Source: Psococerastis gibbosa (lineage: Eukaryota > Arthropoda > Insecta > Psocodea > Psocidae). Taken from it: a DNA stretch of 64,000 bases. How positions within the stretch are numbered: the first letter of the stretch is position 1; every line of letters starts with the position of its first letter. The notes beneath the pieces are model-generated. The model was not told the origin of the DNA. It did not search any database and saw only the letters and a list, made by a program, of their open reading frames with translations. The translations under genes and the position numbers were made by a program. Location of the stretch: contig OZ020491.1 in assembly GCA_963971405.1 (NCBI GenBank), forward strand, positions 30,679,019-30,743,018. The letters run 5' to 3'. Of this stretch, positions 44,318 through 56,034 are shown piece after piece.

Positions 44318-45340
44318 AGTTTACAAAAATCATACCTGGAGGCCATTTTTTTTATTTTGGACTAACTCAATTTTGGGGGGCTTTAAATACTATACCAAAA
44401 CTTCAAAAAAAACGCATAAACAAATTATTACACAAAAACGTCTTCTACGGTTTTAGGAAGAATCATTTACCTTTTGAGATGGCGACCAATGTTCGACTTC
44501 CGGAAAATTTCTTCACAACTTTTCATTTCATGACCCCCTGAGCCTAAAATCACCCTCCGTTCAAAATGTTATATATATATCGATTTTAGGAAACACTCTA
44601 ACTTCCGTAAAAATTATCAGATTTTCATGAAACTTGGCACAAAAATTGATCATACAAATGTCTTGATCGAGTTTGTTAACCAGCTAGATCTATTATTTAG
44701 TTACAAGATGGTGGCCGATTGAAACCTTGTATAATTCATATCTCAGTTAACATTGGTCGCACAGGAATGAATTAAAATTTTACTGAAAGTCCGTATTATT
44801 ATCTAAGATAATGGTAATCACCTCTTTTTACGACAAATCAACCATTCTAAGATGGCAACCAGTCAAAGTGAAAATAATTTGATAAAGAAAAGTTCATTGT
44901 CGGCATTGTGGTTCGAAATTTGGAACACAAGAGTGTTTCGTGTTTTGATGTTGTGGTCGAGAAAATAATGAAGGATTCTTTATTTGTTATAACATACATA
45001 GCGTAGGTAGCGTAGAGGAAAAGCAGGGTCTGCGGAATCTCCCTACTCCTGATCGGTCAAAGCCGAAAGGGATTTTTTTAAATTAGCATATATTGTTGTC
45101 ACTATTAATGTCAACAAAACCTAATAGGTCGCTTGCCCCTTGATAGTTTGGTTCTGGGGCCAAAAAGAAAAAAAACTCAATTTTTATGAAAAACTACTGA
45201 AAAAATTATTTTTTAGCAGTACCTTTCCATCGATGTTTTCTGCCTTCAGGAATGTTTTAGGTGTTAAATAGGCATGTTTTAGGTGTTAAATAGAGTACGG
45301 TAACAGAAAACGAACAAGATGCTTTCCATTTGAACAAAAA
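44318..45340 (+). repeat. dispersed CTGTCTGT repeat, long variant
   Basis: Contains an extra block (about 44480-45010, with GAAACTTGGCACAAAAATTG) between the usual landmarks. That block alone occurs in reverse at 24420-24960. Confidence 0.65.
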
Positions 45341-46034
45341 ATTATTTGTTGAAGAATCAATAATATCTATCCTAATTGATAAATAGGTAAAAATTAAGAA
45401 AGGGTGCACTCTTACCTATTCCACCTTACAATTCTTATCTATTCTATATTTCCCTTTTAGCCGCGGTCAGCTACCAAGGGGGGCGGGGTAGGATTTGCAT
45501 TTCTACATTTCATGCGGGGGGGGGGGGGGGGTTGGTGAGGAGAGAGGGAATTGGATAGAAGCCTGGTATTCAGCCAAGTGCGTCAGCATTGCAATTTCCT
45601 TATTTATTGACCGCAGCTTCGCTTGCTATTCAGCAAGTTTGGGCTTTTCCGACTGGCCGAACCATTAACATAAATTTTGCTGAAAGCAACCAGCGAAGTT
45701 AGCATAGTCATTAGAACGCGTTCGTATAACTACATTCATTTACATTCGCTATAGGCAGTGATATTAAACAACAATATAGTATCGCGAGCTATTCGTACAC
45801 ATAAGTATGGCTGGTTCACGTATTTTACATTATATACATTGAAATTGTTTTTGCTTGACTAGACACAAAAAGGGACAGCATCCCCGAAATTATCAAGTAA
45901 TTTAATCAATCAATTTAAACGTAAAACCGGAATTTATCCCTAGAACAATTTTTATTTACCAAGGAACCATTACAGTACCTATCGGAATTGATAAATAGGA
46001 AAGCATGTTTGAGTAAACTCGGACCGGTTCTTGA

Positions 46035-46713
46035 CATATCGTCGCTTCCCGGAAATACCGTTGTAACTCAAAAAAATCGAAAAATGAGATATTATAGTGT
46101 CATCTTACGTTAAAAAAATCGTTCTTTCTGAGCAATAGTGTATTATCTTCAAAAATTTAAAAAAAATCCCCTAAAGAGCAGATACATCACTTTTGAATTG
46201 GCGCGAAACACCATTTGGGTTTCGAGGAATAGTGCAGCATCTGGTCAATTGCTACAAGACCTTGGAGGAGGTAAATTTATTTTTTTATTCAACACTGTTG
46301 CATGTCAAAACATTATATAAAATAAATCTCTTTTGGGAAAATACTTTGAGCAACAACGTTGTATTTTGAAATGAAACAGTTTCATTCTTAAAAATTAGTA
46401 GTTGTTTTCTGAGTATTAACGATGTATTTTGGGATAACTACCCACTTATAGTAAAATTTATAGGCAATGGTGTTGCAACTCAAAGTGGCTTCAGTCAATC
46501 CAAAATATTCACTAAGAAGAAAATGTAACATGAGTCTAGTCTTGGTCTTTCAAAAGCGTAAAGAAGCAGCTATTTTTTGATGCTAACCAATATGAAATGG
46601 GCCCAATAGCTTCCCGTTAATCTGCTGTTAAAGTTAAGAAAAACTTAGAAATCGCTCTCCTGAAAATTTTACTTTTTGGATTTACAACGGTATTTCCGGG
46701 AAGCGACGATATG
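46035..46713. mobile_element. 679-bp element with perfect 32-bp terminal inverted repeats
   Basis: The left end starts CATATCGTCGCTTCCCGG at 46035 and continues to 46066. The right end (46682-46713) is its exact complement. The interior has no convincing protein. The left flank is the end of another dispersed repeat (CTCGGACCGGTTCTTGA). No target duplication is clear and no other copy is seen in the window. Confidence 0.75.
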
Positions 46714-47476
46714 CAAGGCAGGTTAAATAGCACAGCTACTCAACTATATAACCAAACAGGTCTCTGTGAGCTTACCTTAATGCAAATATAATACTACTAT
46801 ATATAAAGGGAATCTCGAACCTGGTTGGTGGACATTATTTTCTTCTATATAACAAGTCACGAAATCTCGCAGTTTCGTTGTCTAGTAATCTACCAAATTG
46901 GCTAAGCCGTCGCGCGTCGTGCCGTGTTTCTTAGAGCCCATAATAACCAGGCTTGCCTAGTCAGGCACAATATAATTTTTAAAGTTCCCAACTGAACCAA
47001 TACAGAGTGTCTGATTAGCTAGTAACATCTGCATGACTGATCAATATTGAGAGGCATTTGTCTGATGTGAGTGTGAGAGATTTCAGGTAGGTACCGGTTA
47101 GTATGGTTTATCACACAGGTACTAAATGTTATAGGTACTTTCGACTGCGGACAACAACCAGACGACGCCAACCTTCTAGGAGAAGCTGTGTCCCTGACAG
47201 ATCGTTTAGACGCCAACCATCCAGGCCGCAATATTTTGGATCAACGTGTGCTACACCTGGACACCAGGGCGGATTTGGTGCGGATATAGGCACGGCCCTG
47301 CCCTTGTCACGGACATTAATAATTATTGTATACACCCTACAGTGGGGGGGGGGGGGGGGAGGTGTTCACAAAATTAAACTACAATTTTTTATTTAAAAAA
47401 ATGTTTATAAACAAAATAACCTACTTTCTTACCCTTAACACGAAAATGTTATAAACAATTAGTTTAATTTTTTCCA

Positions 47477-47761
47477 CGCCCACACTATGGCGCCGTTGGC
47501 CGTTGTCATTGCCGACGTGGCAAAGCCAATACAATGTGAACGTGGCCGTTGGCATGTGCCACTGAGCCAATGGTTTGCCGCAGAAAATTGCTCAAGTGTC
47601 GGTTTCCATCAAAGGAAGCCAGCGAGAGCCGGTAGTGTGGCTCCACACGGCACACAGGTATATCATCCTAGTAAATCCACTTCGCCAACGCTAGATCTGG
47701 ACGGGAGGCCAGCAAGCATGTTGAAATTACCATCAGCCAACGCGGCATAATGTGGACGCCG
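47477..47761. mobile_element. MITE just upstream of the CD36-family gene
   Basis: About 285 bp with imperfect ends GCCCACACTATGGCGCCG and the complement of GCGTTGGC / TGTGGACGCC. The 87-codon frame at 47487 lies wholly inside. It ends 90 bp before the CD36-family ATG. Confidence 0.5.
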
Positions 47762-47849
47762 CTTAAGTTATCAAGTTTTGGTCAACGTAGTTTACCAATA
47801 TAGTGCTACACCAGGATGTTAATGCTCTTCGACATTTTAGAAATCTGAA
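47480..47849 (+). promoter_or_regulatory. region upstream of the CD36-family start
   Basis: No clear TATA box. CGACATTTTAG ends at 47840, 9 nt before the ATG, and could be a 3' splice site, so the true promoter may lie further upstream, beyond the MITE. Confidence 0.25.
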
Positions 47850-50800
47850 ATGGACAATTGTAGTGCATCAGGAAAGAAAACCTGTAACTTTTTTGGCCCA
47901 TTTTTGGCAATTGTTGGTGCGGCTTTGGTCATCTTAAGTTGCGGAGCTCACTTCTACGCTCTGGATAAATATTTGGACTATCGTATAAAGAAAGTAAGTA
48001 ATGTCACTTCCCCTGGTTTGTTTATATAAATATTTACAATAAAGTTTTAAGTATGTCAGGCAAGAGTGCAGAAGGGGTTTCGGGGGTTTGACACCACCCG
48101 CCCCCCTCAGAAAGTTTGTTGACTTACAGTATATACATATAAAAAGAGTGTATGAGGCGCCGCTTCTTACCTCGCACTTTAATTGTCCTGAAGCTTGGCC
48201 TAACGTTGTGTATTCAGGAAACCCATATAATAAATTGTTCGCCTGTAAAATCATTAATATTGTTCTTTTTAAAGTGAGTAAATCCCCACGTCCTCCCCAG
48301 AAGGCTATATAGTTTGTACCTTATCACATGACCGATGTTTGTTAGTTTATGTTCCTTAACCGACAGCAGCAATTCAGCTTCTGTGTCCATTTGCCTCAGG
48401 ACTATAGCAGTGGAGACACGACTTCTCCAGGATATGTGCAATATGCGTCAGTATATCCACTTTTCCAATGCATGATTCTGTTCTTCATAGTTTGTATTAA
48501 AGTCTATTCCATTAAGAAACACTGTGTTTCATTTATTTTAATGGAGCTCTTTCACGGTTCCATTTGTAAGAGTGGTCCGAATGGCCCATGTGGAGAATTA
48601 AGACAATTTTATTTTTTTCATATAAGGAAACACTTGCAGTTACCATAATCGACATTGGGCTTTGACATCATTTCATGATGGTCATAACCAAAATTAGAGG
48701 ATTTAGAAAAAACAGGACTTGGCGAGTTTTGAACCCACGATCTATGCTCCGTCCTGGGCATCGCTTTTTTGAATTGCTTTGCGATATTGATTTTTGCCAG
48801 GTAGCTTGTAATTTTTCTTTTGTTTTAGGCTCGAGAACTAAGAGAGGACAATCCAACTTTTAAGGTTTGGAGAAGCCACAATGGCCAATTTATTGTATAT
48901 TTCTTTAATATAACAAATCCTGAAGATATACTCAATGGGTCTACGCCAATTTTACAAGAAGTTGGCCCATATGTTTATGAGTGAGTAAATAAAAAAACAT
49001 GTATAAACCGGGATTTTTTCACTGGACCATTTCGTTAACTTTTGGGCTGTGGAGCGAGGAAATGATTAGATCTGTTAGAAGCGCCACACACCATAAATCA
49101 AAAAGTAGAACATAAAAATTGATTGCAATCAACTTTGTAAGAAACGCCTTACCAGTAATTAGGTACCTATCGTTAGAAAATGAATTCTCTATAAAAATGT
49201 AGGTATCCCTCTGGATGTGCAATGCTCATGGTCTTCCTTTTAAGGTTACAATCATAGCGATTGGTTGGCAGCAACACCCTGCATATCGTCCTCTAGTTTG
49301 TTCATGGTAGGCTCTATATTTAAGTTTTGTTTATAGAACCGGTCATGTAGGGATGAACCTTACCCAATGAGTCACAGAGCAACACGCAATGAGCCAAATC
49401 CAATGTATTGTCATTGTATCCAATGATCACCACTCAATGAGCCAATAAGCCGAATTCAATGAGCCAAAGAGCCGTACTCAAAGAGCCGCACCCAATGATA
49501 TAAAGATCCGCTCCCAATGAGCCAAAGAGCAGTACTCACTGAGTCACAGAGCCACGCTCGATGAGCCAAAGAGCCGCATGCGGCTCGCATTGCTGACTTT
49601 TCTACGTTCTACTTTCCCGTGGTTTCCTCAAAAATATGTAGGCGAACCATTTGTTAAACAAAATATTCAAAAATTAAACTTCTCTTTTTAAATCTGCAGT
49701 TTCGTTAAAGAGAAAGTAAACCTTCAAAGCATTGATGAAGACCTGTGGAAATTTAACCGGAAGTATACAAGTGTTTTCAATGCTTCCGCATCGCATGGGT
49801 CGGAAACGGATATCATCGTTACACTAGACTACCCTCGTGTGGTGAGTAGAGTAATGGCAGCCATTAGAGATCACCATATATGAGAGAGAAATGACATGTT
49901 TCACACTTTCCCGCCATTTCTCAACTTAAAGTGACATGAATCCTCCCTAACTATCTTCTACCTTTATATCAATGAATGTCACTGCGTTTGCTGTTTGGCA
50001 TTGTGATTGGCAAACTTTACACTAGATTAAATAATTTCCGTCAATTTGGCTTAAGGGGAGATTTCAAAATATATATCATATATGAATGTCTACTCAAATA
50101 ATGTTCAGATACCACTTAAAAATTAAAAATTTAATTTTTTTATTTTCAAGGGCGTAATAAATTTGCTGCAAGACTGGTTCCCATACTCAACGCTAACGGG
50201 AACCGATAAATTAATTGCAAATCCACTATTCCAAAACAAGACATCTCCATTTATGATAGCCACTGCGATAGATCTGCTATTCAACGGAGTCAAACTGAGC
50301 TGCAAAAATGGTGCTGACATGGTTTCGGCGTTATGCCGTTATGCCACTGCCCGCGCCGTTAGAAATATCTGGCAATCAACGGATGAAGACAGATCCTTTA
50401 AATTTGCATTTATGCGTTACGTAAGTTACTAAGTTAAGTGTTATTAAGTTATTATTAAGTGTTCAGTGTTCAGAATAAACTTCTAACTCAATTTATACAA
50501 TTTACACTTCTTGAAAAATTACACGATTTGATTTTGATATTGTTTTTTTTAAATTTCTTTTTAATTTTATTTTCAGGGCAATATGACCGATAACACTTGG
50601 TACACAGTTCGAAAGGGAAAGAATGATACGAAGCAGGCGGCTTTAATAACAGCTATTGACGATGAAAAAACCCTGTCTATATGGGGCATCAAATACGGAC
50701 AGAACTGCAACAATTTTACTTCAAATGATGATTTGTTTTTTCCTATTAAGGAAACAGATAAAACACTTCAGTACTATGTTTCTCAAGCTTGCAAGTAAGA

Positions 50801-53800
50801 TAAAAGTAATAGCAGAACACTGTCAATACATAAGTTATTACCAGTGGCTAAGCCCCCCCCCCCCTAGGGGCACCCGTAGCACTCTCCAAGGATTTTTGGT
50901 GACAAAGACGTTATGGAGGCGAAAGGCACAGTATCCAAAAATTATGAAAAGGAAATTAATTCTTTTATATTATCTTCATAATATTTTACATGAAAAACAT
51001 CATGAAAAAAACAACATTTTGACCAAGTACTTTCACAAAAATAACTGTTACTCAAAATTCTTAAGAGGATATGCTACGTAGAAAAATAGCACCCCGAATT
51101 TGTTGTTTTTATTGACATTTTATTATTTATTTAATTTACAAAGCAAGTCATTAAACATTTGGCTCATGGATAGGAAATATTAAATTTTTGGTGCCTTAGT
51201 TCTTTCATAAATACCAGAACGGACTAAAATTGTGCGTATTCTGGGATTTTTGGAAGAACTACAAAACCGAAAAGTTGAAATACCCGATTATATGATGCAC
51301 GAAGTAGTCTTCTACAACTTCCATGAGCCAAATCTTTAAGGCCTTGCTTTGTTAATTAAATAAAAAATATAAAGTCGATAAAAACAACAAATTTTGGGGT
51401 GCTCATTTTATACGTAGCATGTCCTCTTAAAACCCCAATACTTCAGACCTATTTTTCAAACTTTTTCTCCGATGGAGACCCCCGGGCTCCCCTCAGTGGT
51501 AGGTTTACTTGGATTCGTCGGTAAAATTTCAACTGTAGAGCCTACTGGTTGCAAAATGCATAAAATCTCACTAATTTGGGCATTATCTTATTTTTTCTCA
51601 GGGTACCCCCCTTTCTCCAGGGTATGTTATGCGCGAACCCACACTAATTTGGGTCTATTTATTTATTTTCTCCGGGGGAGACCTCCGGGCTTACCTTTCT
51701 CCACGCCTGGTGCCACCATTCAGAACAGGTTCAGCAAATACAACAGCATCCAAGTTACAACACGATTCCACTCGTATGGCGCGTTGAGACCCAAACAAGG
51801 ACAAACACGATACCACCTAGCCACAGATTTTTTTTTTTTTTTTTTTTTTTAAAAGATTAATCGCATACAAACAATTTAATGAATGTATTTTCAGTCGCCT
51901 CTTTAGGTTATTACCTGTGATGAGTACGACACGACTCCGATTGCATGGCGTGTAACCACGTGTAGCCACGTTACCACCTGGCCATCGAAATCGATGATAC
52001 CTCATCACTCATGATCGGCTATTGCTGATAACCAACTCTATAGAATGAAATTATTTTTTTTATTTTTAGAAATTTTCTGGTGGATTTAATAGAGAATAAT
52101 TTAAAATACAGGGATATCCAAAATATAAATAGGTTCTCGTTGACATCTAATGCTTTTGCGTCACCTGATGTGAACCCTGATAACAAATGCACTTGTATAA
52201 CGACCCTGAGGGGGTTGAAATGTGCTCCCTACGGTATGCTGCAAGTGTCTCCCTGCGTAAGTAAGTACGTACATAAAAGTCATGCAGGTCAGCAGACCTA
52301 ACACGAGTTGAAAACAGTACTTTACTCTGAAAATAATTTTAAGGTAGGCTATAAACACATATTTTTTTCTTATTATTTTTCCTGACTTAATCTTCTTCAT
52401 GTAAGCCAACGGCCATGCCAAGTTGAATCCGCCAGAACATAGTATGTTTCAAACTGCGGCAAACTTGGTAGTGTGCACATGGGAACATGGTGGGACGTGG
52501 CAACGCGCTGAGACTGCCAGTCAGTCTAAGTGCGTGCGAATTAATCGTGTGACTTTACTACCTTCCCCAAGTGGTTCGGACTCCACTATAATCAGGAGGT
52601 CCACCCTGTCAGTCAACTCCCTTTCTCCCTGACGTGAAGGATTCTGCCACTAGGGTGCTTCATGTTAATAAACAGACTCACTCCCCTCGCTAGGCTGACA
52701 GGATCATTTTAAAGAAGAAATGCTGATAGCAGGCGTTGGAATAACAAAACAAACAAGTTTTCGTCGACCTTTGACTCTTGAAGCAAAAATTCTATCTCAT
52801 TTAGACGATTTGACTTTATAAATAAATAAATAAGGACTTTTATTGTTTCTATTACTTAGCCAACCTAGCGGAGTTAGGGCTATAAAGCCCTCTCTTACAC
52901 TCAACTAGGAAGGCCCGGGACCGCCTGCTTTACATGCCCTCCGAAGCATGGCCAGAAAATGTAGCCAGTGTGGGACTCGAACCAACTACCTTTCGGGGGA
53001 AAGTCAGAGTCCGTATCACTACGCTACATGTCCTGACTTTTCAGTTTTGCCTGCTCTCATGAGTCAACCAAGGTTTCTGGATGTAACAGAAGAAGTTTGG
53101 AGCAAACTGCAGATTAAGAAAATATTTAAGGGCAATGATGAAGATCTCAGAACATATCTGGACGTAGAGCCGGTAAGTAAAATAAACAAATTAAAAATAA
53201 ATTATTTTTCAACTATTTGTGATGAAGGAATGTTAGTAGTAAAATAATTATTTAAATAAATAGGGCAAACACCGCTCAATGTGGGTAGCTCAATCGCCAA
53301 TCGGAAGGTATAGGGCATAGATTCAAGTGAACATTCCCCATCAAATAAAATGAGATACGCGTCATACTAATTTAATGGTTACCAATGGGGTTCATTTGTG
53401 GCGTCATTTTGTAGATGGCAGCACCAGTTGCAATGATATCAACGCGTTGATTTTTCCATAAGCCTCAATACTATTTTAAAATTATTTTTAAGTGCGTATT
53501 ATTTTAATTAAAGTGATATTTTTCTATAAATCATGGAGAATATATATATTAAATTATATGCAGCGAAATAAGGTCCAGGCATAGTAAAAATATTATAAAA
53601 AATATTAAAATAATTAATTAGATGCTAAGAGCTTAGTTTTCGCATGCAAACGGCGGCCATTTTGAATATTGTGGATATTGGTCTGTCGTCAGCGAACCTA
53701 GTGACCAAAACTGTCCCTACAGAACCTCATTCTAACATTTTGACAATAACAATGGAGACAGTACATTAATAACAAAATTGGTACATAATTTTACAAATAA

Positions 53801-55269
53801 TTATTCAAAAGTTGTAAAATTACATTATAAATGTAGGAAAGGTTTCATTGTTTCAATGCGTTAATGCGTCAATAGTGGGCTTGTCTCAGTTTGTCCATTA
53901 TCGCTTGTAGCCGTTGACATTGAGAACGTATACCAGCTTGCCAATGGCCAAAGATTTAATGGATACAATACAATTAATATGGCGCCCATTCCACCGACCG
54001 GCTAGGGCTATTTACAAAAACGGTGACGTGGTAGCAGACATTCAAGACTTAGGTGCCGTTTCCACCGACCTCGCATCGCAGAATGCAAATGACATTGACG
54101 GAAATTAGAATTTTTCTTTTTATAGAAATCTATTAAAATGTTTGTACTTAACATATCCCATGACGCCATTTTTTAATTTTAGTTTGTTTGTTTGTGATTT
54201 TACTGTATGATCATTTTAACTATGGCAGAGAGGAAAACAAACATTTCCGTCAATTCTGCAATGCGAGGTCGGTGGAATCCCCGCCTAAGTTTTGAATGTC
54301 TGCTACCACGTCACTGTTTTTGAAAATAGCCCTAGCCGGTCGGTGGAATGGCCGCCTAATGTCCGAAATCCACGGGTTCGTTGGCATTGGATAGGAGACC
54401 TAAGTAGGCCTAGATCTGGGTCCATAAAAAGTCCTTCAAAACAAAACAAGCAGTAAATGTTCCCCCAATTTCGAGAACACGGGGAAGTGCAGCCGGGGTT
54501 TGTTTCCTTTGTTCTTGATCGGTTAGTCCATTGTCCTCGCATTGCAGAATTCACATGACGTTGACGTGGTAGCAGACATTAAAGACTTATTAATGATGTC
54601 TGTTACCACGTCAACGTCATGTGCATTCTGCAATGCGAGGTCAATGGAAACGCCGCCTAAGAATGAGATGCACCGGAAAGTCGAAACCAAAGAATTGAGA
54701 TTGTAGGTACCGTACCTAATAGTGTTCGTCCGAGACCGAGACTAGTAGGTCTCGGTCTCACTCGTGTTTTATTGACCTCGAGTCTCGTCTCGAAACCGAG
54801 ACCGAGACGAGACTCGAGACCGAGACGAGACGCGAGACCGAGACCGAGCCGGGCAAAAACTAGTACTTAAGTTATATGTTAAAAAATGAATTGGAATTCA
54901 TTTCATAATATATACTGTTTATTTCATGTTTATTTATTATTTCAGATAACTGGCATACCAGTCAGAGGATCGATAAACTATCAGTTCAACATGGAACTCA
55001 AAAGAATACCAGCGTTTCCAGAATTGGCCAAAATTGAACCAGCGATATATCCAGCGCTTTGGGTAAAAGAAATAACTGAAATTCCAAATGAGACATACGA
55101 ATCCTTGAAGAAAGAGTTAGACGCAATACATTACGTTCGTATTCTTATATATGGCACTTGTGCTGTTGGTGTATTGTTTTTGCTCATTGCTTGTATTTTA
55201 ATACAGAGGAATGGCTGTGGAAGTAGACGAAATGTGGAAGTAGATCTGGTAACGAATCATAAGATTTAA
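47850..55269 (+). CDS. CD36/class B scavenger receptor family protein, complete, eight exons
   Basis: The exons are 47850-47993, 48829-48980, 49700-49841, 50151-50420, 50577-50794, 52070-52260, 53045-53172 and 54946-55269. All have GT-AG borders and agreeing phases and give 522 residues, the usual family length. An N-terminal membrane helix (about 14-36) follows a short cytoplasmic tail. The large ectodomain has the family signatures YFFNITNPEDIL and LQEVGPYVY (exon 2), a cysteine cluster (CTC, KCAPYG, SPC, exon 6), ALMSQPRFLDV (exon 7) and DVEPITG at the exon 7/8 join. A second helix (about 479-501) and a short tail ending in VTNHKI close it. Many N-glycosylation sequons are present. The family binds lipids, lipoproteins and microbial ligands at the cell surface or in lysosomes. 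The tail lacks an obvious lysosomal di-leucine motif, so a surface place is more likely, but I cannot tell CD36, SCARB1 and SCARB2 types apart. Confidence 0.95.
49368..49590. repeat. degenerate minisatellite in CD36-family intron 2
   Basis: Repeated CAATGAGCCAAAGAGCCG-like units of about 17-24 bp, some ten copies, with drift. Not coding. Confidence 0.7.
51065..51426. mobile_element. TTAA-flanked MITE in CD36-family intron 5
   Basis: Flanked by TTAA on both sides (51061-51064, 51427-51430), with ends GAGGATATGCTACGTAGAAA and the complement of GAGGACATGCTACGTA. The TTAA target is the piggyBac signature, but the ends are not those of classic piggyBac. Confidence 0.75.
51840..52005 (-). mobile_element. 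second tRNA-like SINE family, copy in CD36-family intron 5
   Basis: The minus strand reads GATGGCCAGGTGGTAACGTG, like the A box of a Leu/Ser tRNA, then ATGCAATCGGAGTCGTGTCG, then CGACTGAAAATACATTC and an A/T tail. A further piece may lie at 51725-51835. Confidence 0.5.
52408..52757 (+). mobile_element. SINE with 5S-like head in CD36-family intron 6
   Basis: A long-tail copy starting GCCAACGGCCATGCCAAG and ending near GCAGGCGTTGGAATAACAA. Same strand as the host gene. Confidence 0.75.
52818..53033 (-). mobile_element. tRNA-derived SINE beside CD36-family exon 7
   Basis: A near full-length reverse copy with an AT-rich tail at 52818, CGGAGGGCATG-type body (reverse) and head ending at TACATGTCC. 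The flanks TGACTTT at 52811-52817 and 53034-53040 look like a target duplication. Its 5' end is about 11 nt from exon 7 at 53045. Confidence 0.75.
53386..53699 (+). repeat. 313-bp dispersed repeat, copy 2, CD36-family intron 7
   Basis: Same orientation and extent as 2811-3123, with only scattered differences. The two copies are recent relative to the other repeats here. Confidence 0.75.
53981..54356. mobile_element. palindromic MITE in CD36-family intron 7
   Basis: Third copy of the family at 17691 and 40269. It is inserted in a reverse copy of another dispersed repeat, whose halves lie at 53870-53960 and 54357-54445. The 3-bp flanks no longer match. Confidence 0.75.
54531..54650. mobile_element. 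120-bp palindrome derived from the TTA MITE
   Basis: Two arms of about 55 bp (CTCGCATTGCAGAATTCACA and its complement; GACGTGGTAGCAGACATT and its complement) around a short loop. They match only the inner arm region of the neighbouring MITE, so this looks like a reduced derivative. Confidence 0.65.
54733..54860. repeat. GAGACCGAGAC simple repeat in CD36-family intron 7
   Basis: Purine-rich GAGACC/GAGACGAG units, first in one orientation and then complementary, so the RNA could fold. It ends 85 bp before exon 8. Confidence 0.65.
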
Positions 55270-55273
55270 TAAA
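55268..55273 (+). promoter_or_regulatory. AATAAA overlapping the CD36-family stop codon
   Basis: The stop codon TAA (55267-55269) shares its last two bases with an AATAAA hexamer. If used, the 3' UTR would be only some 15-30 nt. No other AATAAA is obvious close downstream. Confidence 0.45.
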
Positions 55274-55681
55274 GTATTATTTAAAAACAAAATTATTTTA
55301 TCTTCTATTGCCTATGAAAGAATATAAGAACTATATATCCTGAAGTGATCATCTTTATTTTTCTCGTTTTCTTTAATTACTCCACAGCATTACGCTTCTG
55401 CCAACCGCTTTCTTGCAGCCAATACAATACACAGTCTGGTAAACCTCTGCTATTGACGAGAGCTGGGCACGTCTTTGAGGTGTTTTTTGTCCATTTAGTA
55501 CCTTACACACGTTCATAGGTATATGGTCCGCGCAAAATGAGAAAAGTATGGGCATGGAATGTTCTGATCCTGTGCAACACTGTAAAAATATTGTTATATT
55601 TTTATAGTGTCGCACAGGTTCAAAACATTCCATGTCCATACTTTTCTCATTTTGCATGGACTATACATGTTGTTCTTCCTA

Positions 55682-56034
55682 ACGCCTGCTTTCAGCTATT
55701 TAAGCAACCCTGTCAGCCTGGTGGGGGTAGTGAGTGTTTGTTAACTTGAGGCACCCTAAGGGCAGACTTTTTCACCTAGGGGGAATGGAGAGTTGACTGA
55801 CAGGGTGGACCTCTTGATTATAGTGGATTCCGAACCACTTGGGGAACATGGAAAAGTCACACAATTAAATCGGAGGTGACAAGGACTCGACACGCACGCA
55901 GACTGACTGGTATATTCTCAGTGCGTTATCATGTCCCACCATGTACCCCTGCCAACGCTGTGCACACTCTCAAGTTTGTCGCAGTTTGAAACATGCTCTG
56001 CTCTCATGGTTTCAACACGGTAGGGCCGTTGGCA
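55682..56034 (-). mobile_element. SINE with 5S-like head, long-tail type
   Basis: A full reverse copy, tail to head, ending GGGCCGTTGGCATGG. Confidence 0.75.

Noticed and set aside
47103-47396. 97-codon frame with TTRRRQPSRRSC as an Arg-rich peptide
   Set aside because: Short, ends in a G run, and is covered by an equally long frame on the other strand; no signal peptide or splice support.
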